From Mycobacterium stomatepiae (GTDB lineage Bacteria; Actinomycetota; Actinomycetes; Mycobacteriales; Mycobacteriaceae), in the NCBI RefSeq assembly GCF_010731715.1, contig NZ_AP022587.1, positions 4,092,001 through 4,156,000 on the forward strand: DNA of 64,000 nucleotides, in the 5' to 3' direction. A model generated the notes under the pieces. It ran no database searches. It had not been told where the DNA came from and saw only the letters and a list, made by a program, of their open reading frames with translations. Shown here piece after piece: positions 35,921-43,527 of this stretch. Both the position numbers and the translations under genes were made by a program. Each line of letters starts with the position of its first letter. Positions within the stretch are counted from its first letter, which is position 1.

Positions 35921-36688
35921 GTGGAACCGGTATACGGCACTGCGATCCTGCTTGCACGCACGATCTGGCGCCTGCAGGGCCTGAAGATCAGCGTCTCGGG
36001 CGTCGAGCACCTACCGACCAGCGGCGGCGCGGTCATCGCGATCAATCACACCGGCTACCTCGACTTCACCTTCGCTGGTCTGCCCGCGTACAAGCAGGGC
36101 CTCGGTCGCAAGGTGCGCTTCATGGCCAAACAAGAGGTGTTCGACGACAAGATCACCGGTCCGATCATGCGCAGCCTGCGGCACATCCCGGTAGATCGGC
36201 AGGACGGAGCCGCATCCTACGAAGCGGCCGTCCGGAACCTCAAGGACGGCGAGCTGGTCGGCGTCTACCCCGAAGCGACGATCAGCCGCAGTTTCGAGAT
36301 CAAGGAGTGCAAGAGCGGGGCGGCACGGATGGCCGTGGAGGCCGGGGTGCCGATCGTTCCGCACATCGTCTGGGGTGCACAACGGATCTGGACCAAGGGC
36401 CATCCCAAGAAGCTGCTACGTCCGAAGGTGCCGATCATGGTGCTGGTCGGTGAGCCGATCGAACCGACACTGGGGGTGCCGGAATTGCGGGGGCTGCTGC
36501 ACTCGCGGATGCAGCATTTGCTGGAACGGGCGCAGGAACAGTACGGACCGCACCCGGCCGGTGAGTTCTGGGTGCCGCGCCGACGGGGTGGCGGCGCCCC
36601 CTCATTGGCCGAGGCCGCGCGCCTCGACGCCGAAGAGGCGGCCGCACGGGCAGCACGGCGGGCTGAGGCCGCGGGGGCGCCGGAGTAG
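35921..36688 (+). CDS. PlsC-type acyltransferase 1 (Rv3816c homologue)
   Basis: 255 residues, GTG start at 35921. 1-acyl-sn-glycerol-3-phosphate acyltransferase family; such enzymes add the second acyl chain to lysophosphatidate. Motif I AINHTGYLDFTF (N-H-x4-D) is at about residue 42. Motif III YPEATISRSFEIKECKSGAARMA (an E-A-T variant of EGTRS) and motif IV GVPIVPHIVWGAQRIW are present. The Ala/Glu/Arg-rich C-terminal tail is probably disordered. It is the first of three tandem paralogues; the next starts 6 nt after the stop. The true acyl acceptor is unknown. Confidence 0.88.
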   Translation: MEPVYGTAILLARTIWRLQGLKISVSGVEHLPTSGGAVIAINHTGYLDFTFAGLPAYKQGLGRKVRFMAKQEVFDDKITGPIMRSLRHIPVDRQDGAASYEAAVRNLKDGELVGVYPEATISRSFEIKECKSGAARMAVEAGVPIVPHIVWGAQRIWTKGHPKKLLRPKVPIMVLVGEPIEPTLGVPELRGLLHSRMQHLLERAQEQYGPHPAGEFWVPRRRGGGAPSLAEAARLDAEEAAARAARRAEAAGAPE

Positions 36689-36694
36689 CTGCCG

Positions 36695-37444
36695 ATGCCG
36701 GAGCCGACCTATCGCACGTTGGAGATCTTGTCCCAGTTGGGAGTCTTCGCCACGGGCACCAGGATCAGCTACCGCGGGGTCGAGAACATTCCGCGGCGTG
36801 GGGGCGCGGTCGTCGCCATCAATCACACCAGCTACGTCGACTGGCTCCCGGCAGGTCTGGCCATGCGTCGCCGTCGCCGCCGGCTGCGATTCATGATCAA
36901 GGCCGAGATGCAGCAGGTGAGGGTGGTCAACTTCCTGATCAAGCGCACCGGCACCATTGCGGTGGACCGAAACGCCGGGTCCGGTGCCTACGCGGTGGCC
37001 GTGCAGCGGCTGCGCGAGGGCGAGCTGGTCGGGGTGTATCCGGAGGCGACCATCAGCCGCAGCTTCGAGCTCAAGGGGTTCAAGACGGGCGCCGCCCGGA
37101 TGGCTCTCGAAGCGGGCGTGCCGATCGTCCCCGTCATCGTCTGGGGTGCGCAGCGGATCTGGACCAAGGACCACCCGCGAAGCATCGGCCGCTACCACGT
37201 GCCGATCACCGTGCAGGTGGGCTCGCCGTTGCGCGCCGGCGACGACATCGCGCGGACCGACGCCGCGCTGCGGGAGGCCATGACCAAGTTGCTGTACGAG
37301 GCGCAGCGGCAGTATCCGCACCCGGTCGGGGAGTACTGGGTGCCGAACCGGCTGGGCGGCGCAGCGCCGACGATGGCCGAGGCGGCGCGCATCGAGGCCG
37401 ACGAGGCCGCGGCGCGGGCAGCCAATCGCACTCCGCGCCAGTAG
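36695..37444 (+). CDS. PlsC-type acyltransferase 2 (Rv3815c homologue)
   Basis: 249 residues, ATG 36695 (MPEPTYRTLEILSQLGVFATG). The same acyltransferase fold as its neighbours: AINHTSYVDWLPAGLAMRRR (motif I, about residue 46), RFMIKAEMQQ, YPEATISRSFELKGFKTGAARMA and GVPIVPVIVWGAQRIW. More like the third copy than the first (TSYVDWLP, MIKAEM). 21 nt separate it from copy 3. Likely membrane-peripheral at the inner leaflet. Retention of all three copies suggests different acyl or acceptor preferences. Confidence 0.88.
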   Translation: MPEPTYRTLEILSQLGVFATGTRISYRGVENIPRRGGAVVAINHTSYVDWLPAGLAMRRRRRRLRFMIKAEMQQVRVVNFLIKRTGTIAVDRNAGSGAYAVAVQRLREGELVGVYPEATISRSFELKGFKTGAARMALEAGVPIVPVIVWGAQRIWTKDHPRSIGRYHVPITVQVGSPLRAGDDIARTDAALREAMTKLLYEAQRQYPHPVGEYWVPNRLGGAAPTMAEAARIEADEAAARAANRTPRQ

Positions 37445-37465
37445 CCTTAGAGCGAAGGAGACGAC

Positions 37466-38251
37466 ATGGCTGAGGGGTTCTACCGGTTCGGGGAGCTGAT
37501 CGTTCCCCCGCTGGTCGCGATGAACGGGACCAAGTTCACGTTCCACGGGCTCGAGAACATTCCGCAACGCGGCGGCGCGCTGATCGCGCAAAACCACACC
37601 AGTTACCTGGACTGGCTTCCGTCGTTGTTCGCCGCGCGGGAACGGGGCCGGCGGATGTACTTCATGATCAAGGCCGAGATGGCCGACGTGAAGGCCGTCG
37701 ACTACGTGATCAAGCACGCCAGGCTCATTCCGGTGGACCGCCGCAATGGGCACGACGCGTTGGCGCTGGCGGTGCAGCGACTGCGTGCCGGCGAACTGAT
37801 CGGCATGCACCCCGAGGCCACGATCAGCCGCAGTTTCGAACTCAGGGAGTTCAAGACCGGGGCCGCGCGGATGGCGCTGGACGCGCAGGTGCCGCTCGTC
37901 CCGCTGGTTGTCTGGGGCGCTCACCGGATCTGGCCCAAGGATCATCCAAAGAAATTGTTCCGCAACAAGATTCCGATCACGGTGTCGGCCGGGCCGCCGA
38001 TTCCGCCGCACGGCTCCGTCGAGCAACTCAACGCGGCGCTACGCCAGGCGCTCAACGCGTTGCTCTACCGGGTGCAGGAGGAGTATCCGCACCCGGAGGG
38101 CGAGTTCTGGGTGCCGCAGCGCCTCGGCGGCGGCGCACCGAACCGCGATGACTCCCAGCAGATCCGGCTGGTGGAACTGCAGCAGCGCGCCCAGAAGTAC
38201 GGGACCGACGGGGTGACGCGGCCGGGCGACATGCAAAGCGGACGGCATTGA
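37466..38251 (+). CDS. PlsC-type acyltransferase 3 (Rv3814c homologue)
   Basis: 261 residues, ATG 37466 (MAEGFYRFGELIVPPLVAMNG) preceded by AAGGAG. Catalytic motif I QNHTSYLDWLPSLF (about residue 47), motif II-like PVDRRNGHDALALAVQRL, motif III HPEATISRSFELREFKTGAARMA (His replaces Tyr), and motif IV VPLVPLVVWGAHRIW. It ends the acyltransferase trio. The HAD gene starts 45 nt on, so the four may share a transcript. Confidence 0.88.
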   Translation: MAEGFYRFGELIVPPLVAMNGTKFTFHGLENIPQRGGALIAQNHTSYLDWLPSLFAARERGRRMYFMIKAEMADVKAVDYVIKHARLIPVDRRNGHDALALAVQRLRAGELIGMHPEATISRSFELREFKTGAARMALDAQVPLVPLVVWGAHRIWPKDHPKKLFRNKIPITVSAGPPIPPHGSVEQLNAALRQALNALLYRVQEEYPHPEGEFWVPQRLGGGAPNRDDSQQIRLVELQQRAQKYGTDGVTRPGDMQSGRH

Positions 38252-38296
38252 CAACGGCGACCGGCTGGACGGGCGGATCGCCTGAGTGAGAGCTCA

Positions 38297-39124
38297 ATGA
38301 CGGCGCCGACTTCGCGGCCGGCGCTCATCGCGTGCGATGTCGACGGCACGTTGTTCGACGACAACGAAACGATCACACCGCGTACTCGTGACGCGGTGTG
38401 CGCCGCCGTCGCCGCCGGCGCGAAATTCATTGTGGCAACCGGCCGGCCGCCCCGATGGATACGTCCCATCGTGGAGGAGCTGGGGTTCGCGCCGATGGCG
38501 GTGTGCGCCAATGGCGCCGTCATCTACGACCCCGCCAACGACCGGGTGGTGTCGACGCGCACGCTGCCCGTCGACACCCTCGCGGAGTTGGCCGAGCTCG
38601 CGACCCGCGTGATTCCGGGTGCCGGTCTGGCGGTGGAGCGGATCGGCCGAAGCGCCCACGACACGGCGACTCCACAGTTCGTCAGCTCGCCCGGCTATGC
38701 GCACGCGTGGCTGAACCCGGACAACACCGAGGTGTCGATCGAAGACCTGCTCAGCTCGCCGGCGATCAAACTGTTGATCCGCAAGTCGGGTGCCCGCAGC
38801 GCGGACATGGCTGCCGAACTCGCCAAGCACGTCGGCATCGAGGGAGACATCACCTACTCCACCAACAACGGGCTGGTCGAGATCGTGCCGCTGGGGGTCA
38901 GCAAGGCCACCGGCATCGCCGAGATTGCCAGGCCGCTGGAGATCGTCAGCGGCGAAGTGGTGGCGTTCGGTGACATGCCCAACGACCTGCCGATGCTGCA
39001 GTGGGCCGGACATGGCGTGGCCATGGGCAACGCGCATCCCGAGGTGCTGGCGGTCGCCAACGAGGTCACCGCGCGCAACAGCGACGACGGGGTGGGGCGC
39101 GTGCTGGAACGTTGGTGGGACTAG
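38297..39124 (+). CDS. HAD-superfamily phosphatase, Cof-type (Rv3813c homologue)
   Basis: 275 residues from ATG 38297. HAD motif I CDVDGTLFDD (catalytic Asp pair, residues 13-22), motif II IVATGRPPRW, and motif III/IV with Lys in GVSKATGI and the Mg site in AFGDMPNDLPML (about residues 222-234). A C2B-type cap lies between motifs II and III, so it is a Cof-like sugar-phosphate or cofactor phosphatase. The exact substrate is not predictable. It is the last gene before the polyamine cassette. Confidence 0.9.
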   Translation: MTAPTSRPALIACDVDGTLFDDNETITPRTRDAVCAAVAAGAKFIVATGRPPRWIRPIVEELGFAPMAVCANGAVIYDPANDRVVSTRTLPVDTLAELAELATRVIPGAGLAVERIGRSAHDTATPQFVSSPGYAHAWLNPDNTEVSIEDLLSSPAIKLLIRKSGARSADMAAELAKHVGIEGDITYSTNNGLVEIVPLGVSKATGIAEIARPLEIVSGEVVAFGDMPNDLPMLQWAGHGVAMGNAHPEVLAVANEVTARNSDDGVGRVLERWWD

Positions 39125-39271
39125 CCGGTGTCGTCCTCTGCCGTAGGCGTAGCAAATGTGGCAGACTGCGCGCGTGCCCGCCTTTCGGCCCGTTGCCCCT
39201 CGTCAGGTGTTCGCTTGGCCGCAGGTCGACGGCGCCGCCGGCGGTGATTTGTCCGGTTCGGAGGACCGGTA

Positions 39272-39889
39272 GTGGCGTCGGAAGAAGAGCCGCCGAAGGG
39301 CAGCGAGGAGAAGCCCGAACCTCTCAGCGAGAGCACTGACGCCGACCAGCCCGTGGATGAGGACGGGAAATTCTCGTCCGGCGGCAGCATCGAGTTCCAG
39401 GACGCGGCGACGACCAAGCCGCGCCCGCCCACACCCGCCGAAGTGCGGGCGCGCAACAAATACGAGAAGAAGCAGAAGGAACTCGAGGAGGCACGGCTGG
39501 CGGCCGAGGCAAAGCGGCGCCACCAGAAACGCGTCTTGATGGGCGCCGCTGCCGCCGTCGGCGTGGTGGGCGTGGTGGCCGGCCTCGGCTACTGGGCGTT
39601 GTCGGAACCGACCGTCACCGCCCAGTGCGTCCAGGAGGACCCGAACGGTCAGCCGGTCATCGTGCCGGACAGCTACTGCACCGGCCACACCGAGGGACTC
39701 AACGGCTTCTTCTTCTACGGCGGCCACCAGTATCACTACTACTACGGCAGCTCCGGGTCGGTGGGTTCGCGCCCGATCGGCGGCTCGACCACCGCGCCCA
39801 AGGGCGCCAACATCACCACCAAGTCGGGATCCAGCATTTCGCGCGGCGGACTGGGCGGCTCGTCCCCCGGGAAGAGCAGCGGCTCGTGA
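39272..39889 (+). CDS. Membrane protein resembling DUF1190 (YgiB/YjfM), first gene of polyamine cassette
   Basis: 205 residues; GTG 39272 has GGAGG 7 nt upstream. Cytosolic N terminus of about 90 residues is charged and helix-forming (VRARNKYEKKQKELEEARLA), then one transmembrane helix (RVLMGAAAAVGVVGVVAGLGYWAL). An extracytoplasmic part has two Cys (AQCVQEDPNGQPVIVPDSYC), a Gly/Tyr-rich run (FFFYGGHQYHYYYGSSGS) and an RGG-Ser tail (SRGGLGGSSPGKSSGS). The Cys-x(n)-C and Tyr/Gly/RGG tail recall E. coli YgiB/YjfM. Those occur with GspS-like and DUF350 genes, as here. The stop overlaps the next gene's GTG. The homology is by eye, so the family call is tentative. Confidence 0.6.
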   Translation: MASEEEPPKGSEEKPEPLSESTDADQPVDEDGKFSSGGSIEFQDAATTKPRPPTPAEVRARNKYEKKQKELEEARLAAEAKRRHQKRVLMGAAAAVGVVGVVAGLGYWALSEPTVTAQCVQEDPNGQPVIVPDSYCTGHTEGLNGFFFYGGHQYHYYYGSSGSVGSRPIGGSTTAPKGANITTKSGSSISRGGLGGSSPGKSSGS

Positions 39890-41052
39890 AGCGCGCCAGG
39901 CACAAGCCGCGACCGAATTGGCAGTCGACCGTGGAATCGCAAGGCCTGGTGTACGGGACGCCCGCACGTGACGCCAGGGGGCGCGACCGGCCGTACTGGG
40001 ACGAGTCGGTCCACTACGAGTTCGAGATGGACGAGATCCTGGCACTGGAAGCCGATGTCGAACTGTTGCATTCGATGTGCCTGAGCGCCGTCGAGCAGGT
40101 CGTTCTGATGGAACGGTACGCCGAATTCGGTCTGCCGGAATGGAGTTGGCAGCCTATCGCCGAATCGTGGCGGCGCTGCGATCCCCATGTGTACGGTCGC
40201 TTCGACTTACGCTACGACGGCCGACGGCCGGCGGTGTTGCTCGAGTACAACGCCGATACGCCGACGACGCTACTGGAAGCCGCGATCCTGCAATGGTATT
40301 GGCTCAAGGACTGCTTCCCCGGTGACGACCAGTGGAACTCATTGCATGAACAGCTCGTCGACCGCTGGAAGCAGCTGCGGGATCTGCTGCCCAGCGACGA
40401 GCTGCACCTGAGTTGGTCGGGCGTGTAGGCCACCGGCGAGGACCAGATCACCACCACCTACATGCAGGAGGCCGCCGCGGAGGCGGGCTTTCAGACCATC
40501 GGGCTGACGATCGAGGACCTCGGCTGGGACTCCGCCCTGGAGCGATTCGTCGATCTCGAAGAGTCCCAGATTCACGCCGTCTTCAAGCTCTACCCGTGGG
40601 AATGGGTGCTCGACGACGAGTTCGGCAAGCACGTGGTGTCCAGCCTGCCGCAGACGGCGTGGATCGAACCGCTGTGGAAAACGTTGTTGTCCAACAAGGC
40701 AATTCTGGGCATCTTGTGGGAGATGTATCCGGGTCACCCCAACCTGTTGCCTGCCTACATCGACGATCCGCACGAGCTGACCGAGTATGTCCGTAAGCCC
40801 AAGCTAGGGCGCGAAGGCGCGAACATCACCGTCGTGGGCGCCGGCATCCAGACCGCCACCGGCGGCGTCTACGGCGAAGAGGGATACGTCTATCAGCTGC
40901 TGGACCCGCTGCCGGAGTTCGACGACATGCGTCCCGCCCTGGGCGCGTGGATCGTCGGCGATACAGCGGCCGGTCTCGGCATCCGCGAGACGGCGGGACT
41001 GATCACCGACGACGGCGCGGCCTTTGTCCCACACCGGATTCCCCAGAAGTGA
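39886..41052 (+). pseudogene. Glutathionylspermidine-synthase-like ATP-grasp gene with an in-frame TAG
   Basis: From GTG 39886 the frame gives 180 codons, then TAG at 40426-40428, then continues in the same frame for 208 more codons to the stop at 41052. The total of 388 residues fits GspS/YjfC-type ATP-grasp ligases. Both halves keep family motifs: RFDLRYDGRRPAVLLEYNADTPTTLLEA before the TAG, and ATGEDQITTTYMQEAA, FKLYPWEW, AWIEPLWKTLLSNKAILGILWE and YVRKPKLGREGANITV after it. The position probably carried a sense codon one base away (for example GAG). The family joins an amine of a polyamine or peptide to a carboxylate using ATP. Confidence 0.75.
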
Positions 41053-41084
41053 ACTTCTGAGCAAGTGAACGGAGTTGATCACCG

Positions 41085-41555
41085 ATGACGACAAACATCG
41101 TGGCACTGAATTCGGGCTATTGGGACCACGGTTATTGGGCGGTGCTCGGCCGCGGTGCGGGCGCCATCATCTTGTACGCGATCGTCGGCCTGGTGCTGAT
41201 GCTGGTCGGGTTCTATGCCATCGACCTGACCACACCGGGGCCGCTGCGCAAAATGGTCAACGTCGGAAAGCCGAACGCGATCATCGTGTCCGCCGCGGGC
41301 ATGGTGAGCATGGCGCTGATCGTGGTGCTGGCGATCTACTCGTCGTCCGGAAAGCTGGCCGAAGGGCAGGTGGGATCGGCGGTCTTCGGGTTGGTGGGCA
41401 TCATCGCCCAGGTGGTGATGATGCGGATCGCCACCATGGTGATCGGCCTCGACATGGATAACTTGTTCAACTCCGACGAATTCAACTACGAGGCGCTGAT
41501 GGTCGCCGCCGCGCAGGTGGCGCTCGGCATCGTGGTGGCGGTCGCGATCCTCTGA
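41085..41555 (+). CDS. DUF350 membrane protein (YjfL-type)
   Basis: 156 residues, ATG 41085, with four hydrophobic helices (GAIILYAIVGLVLMLVGFYAI; AIIVSAAGMVSMALIVVLAIY; GSAVFGLVGIIAQVVMMRIA; ALMVAAAQVALGIVVAVAIL), the DUF350 layout. The loop PLRKMVNVGKPNAIIVSAAG between helices 1 and 2 is family-typical. In E. coli and others DUF350 proteins sit next to GspS-like ligases, suggesting they work with a membrane-associated polyamine conjugate; this is inference. It follows the GspS-like gene by 32 nt and is tail-to-tail with the ODC-aminopropyltransferase gene (12-nt gap). Confidence 0.88.
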   Translation: MTTNIVALNSGYWDHGYWAVLGRGAGAIILYAIVGLVLMLVGFYAIDLTTPGPLRKMVNVGKPNAIIVSAAGMVSMALIVVLAIYSSSGKLAEGQVGSAVFGLVGIIAQVVMMRIATMVIGLDMDNLFNSDEFNYEALMVAAAQVALGIVVAVAIL

Positions 41556-41567
41556 CTTAGCGCCGAA

Positions 41568-43484
41568 TCACCGGGGCCGCAGGCTTTTTGGTGGCACAGT
41601 GGCTGCGGTCAGCGTGTCCGCGTCGATAGTTTGAGGGCGGTACGGCAGCGATGGCAGGCGCGCCGACATCGTTGCGGCAGGGTCGTCGCAGGCCTCGCTC
41701 AGCCCGCACAGAAACGCCCATTCGTGTTCGTCACTGCCGAAATAGACGACAGTTGTGAACGTTTCGTGAAACCGTTGCCATGCCGAGCGCAGGGATTCGT
41801 TGCGCCACAATGTGGGGCAGCCGGCCTGGGCGACGACCACACGACCGATATCTCGGCACCGTCGCAGAAAGTCGGTGCCGTAGAGCCGGTTGTGCTGGAC
41901 GGGCTCGATGCGCTCGTCGGGAAGATCGATCACCACGATGTCGTAGGGCGTGGCGGCGCGCTCCACGAATTCCCAGCCGTCGCGGTAGTGCATGGCGACG
42001 GGCCCGGATCCTGTTTCCGCCCGGCGGAGTTCGTCCTGCGTGTAGCCGTAGGGCAGGTGACGCGCGCACAGCCGCACGGCCTCGCGATCGATGTCGACGT
42101 GGTCGACATGCGTGGCCCCTGAAGCGACCGCCTGCTGGCTCACCACGCCCTCGCCCGAGCCGATGACGAGCACCCGTTGGGCCTCGCCGGCCAGCAGCAG
42201 CGCCGGCACCAGCAGCGCCTCGTGATAGACGAGCTGGCTGAACTCGGTGCTCTGACGTTCGCCGTCGCTGAACAACGACAAGCCCTGCTGGGTGCGGCCG
42301 ATCACCAGGTTCTGGAACTCGGTGTCGACATCGCAGACGACCTCGGACAGCTCCCAGATCCGTGTCAGACCTGGCGCCAGCGGCTCGGCGATCTCCCATC
42401 GGTTGTCCGACGGTTCATTGAAATACGTTGGCAACGAGGGAAACCCATTAAAACCTACCGCCGCATAGCTCGCGGTGTAGGCGCCCGTGTCGGCGATCTC
42501 GACCCGGTCGCCCGGACTCAGGGTGACCGGTAGCGGATAGCATTGGTAAAGCACGTCGTCGCCGTCGCACGTCGGACCCGCGACGACCGCATCGTCGATG
42601 GGATCGCCGTCCCGGTCGGTCGTAAGCCGGTACCGGATGTACTCGTTCTCCGTCTCGGCGAGACCGCTGTAGCGGCCGATGTCGAGGTACACCCAGCGCC
42701 GCGCGTCGGTGCCGGTGCGCACCGCGACCACCTCGCAGCTGATCGTGCCCGCCGAACCGGCGATCGCCCGGCCGGGCTCGACGGCCAGCTGCGGCGGGTG
42801 TGCGCCGAAGTGGCGGGCCAGTGCCGTGGCGATGGCCTCGGCGATGACGTCGAGATCCGGCGCGGCGACCGCGTACGCCAGCGGGTACCCGCCACCGGCG
42901 TTGAGCGTGGTGAGTTCACCGATCTCGTCGAAAATCGGAGCAGCACAACGTATTCCCAGCTCCCATGCCGCCGGGTCGAGTTGCTGCGAGCCGACGTGAA
43001 AGCTCACACCCTCGGCGTGCAGTCCCAGCCGCTGGGCGTGCCGCAGTAATCCCGCGGCGGCTTCCGGCGCGCAACCGAACTTGTGCCCGAACGGCGTCAC
43101 CGACGCCGGAAAGTCCGGTGCGATACGGCATTCCACCGCCGCGCCCGGCGCGTGCTCGGCGATGGCGCCAACTCCCTGTTCGGTGTCGAACGCGAACCGG
43201 CGCACCCCGCGGGCATAGGCCCGGGCGATGTCGGCCGCCTTCTTGACGGTGTTCCCGAACGTCATCAGGCTGCCGTCGATCCCGGCGGACCTGCAGGTGT
43301 CGACCTCGCCGACCGATGCGACGTCGAACGCGGAGCCCTCCGCCGTCAGCAGGCGCAGGATAGGTTCGGCGGGGTTCGCTTTCACTGCGTATCGGATCTG
43401 CGCCTGGGGGAATGCGGTGCGCAGCGCCCGGAAGTTCTGGCGCACCCGACCGAGATCGATGCTCAGATAGGGCGTCTCGGGCAC
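41568..43484 (-). CDS. Fused ornithine-decarboxylase-like / aminopropyltransferase polyamine enzyme
   Basis: 638 residues in one frame, ATG 43484. Residues about 1-375 are a fold-type III PLP decarboxylase: YAVKANP with the PLP Lys, FHVGSQ, NAGGGYP, AVEPGRAIAGSAG and VAGPTCDGDDVLYQ with the catalytic Cys of the ornithine/lysine decarboxylase group. Residues about 380-590 are an aminopropyltransferase: EFQNLVIGRTQQGLSLFSDG, YHEALLVPALL, VIGSGEGVVSQQAV (SAM-type GxGxG), HVDIDREAV and VVIDLPDE, where the catalytic Asp lies. It predicts putrescine (or cadaverine) formation followed by aminopropylation. No SAM decarboxylase gene is in the window. It converges on the DUF350 gene. Confidence 0.88.
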   Translation of the reverse strand: MPETPYLSIDLGRVRQNFRALRTAFPQAQIRYAVKANPAEPILRLLTAEGSAFDVASVGEVDTCRSAGIDGSLMTFGNTVKKAADIARAYARGVRRFAFDTEQGVGAIAEHAPGAAVECRIAPDFPASVTPFGHKFGCAPEAAAGLLRHAQRLGLHAEGVSFHVGSQQLDPAAWELGIRCAAPIFDEIGELTTLNAGGGYPLAYAVAAPDLDVIAEAIATALARHFGAHPPQLAVEPGRAIAGSAGTISCEVVAVRTGTDARRWVYLDIGRYSGLAETENEYIRYRLTTDRDGDPIDDAVVAGPTCDGDDVLYQCYPLPVTLSPGDRVEIADTGAYTASYAAVGFNGFPSLPTYFNEPSDNRWEIAEPLAPGLTRIWELSEVVCDVDTEFQNLVIGRTQQGLSLFSDGERQSTEFSQLVYHEALLVPALLLAGEAQRVLVIGSGEGVVSQQAVASGATHVDHVDIDREAVRLCARHLPYGYTQDELRRAETGSGPVAMHYRDGWEFVERAATPYDIVVIDLPDERIEPVQHNRLYGTDFLRRCRDIGRVVVAQAGCPTLWRNESLRSAWQRFHETFTTVVYFGSDEHEWAFLCGLSEACDDPAATMSARLPSLPYRPQTIDADTLTAATVPPKSLRPR

Positions 43485-43527
43485 AGGTCGCAGACTAGTA
43501 GGCCGGGCGCCACGGGCGGGCCTCGGA

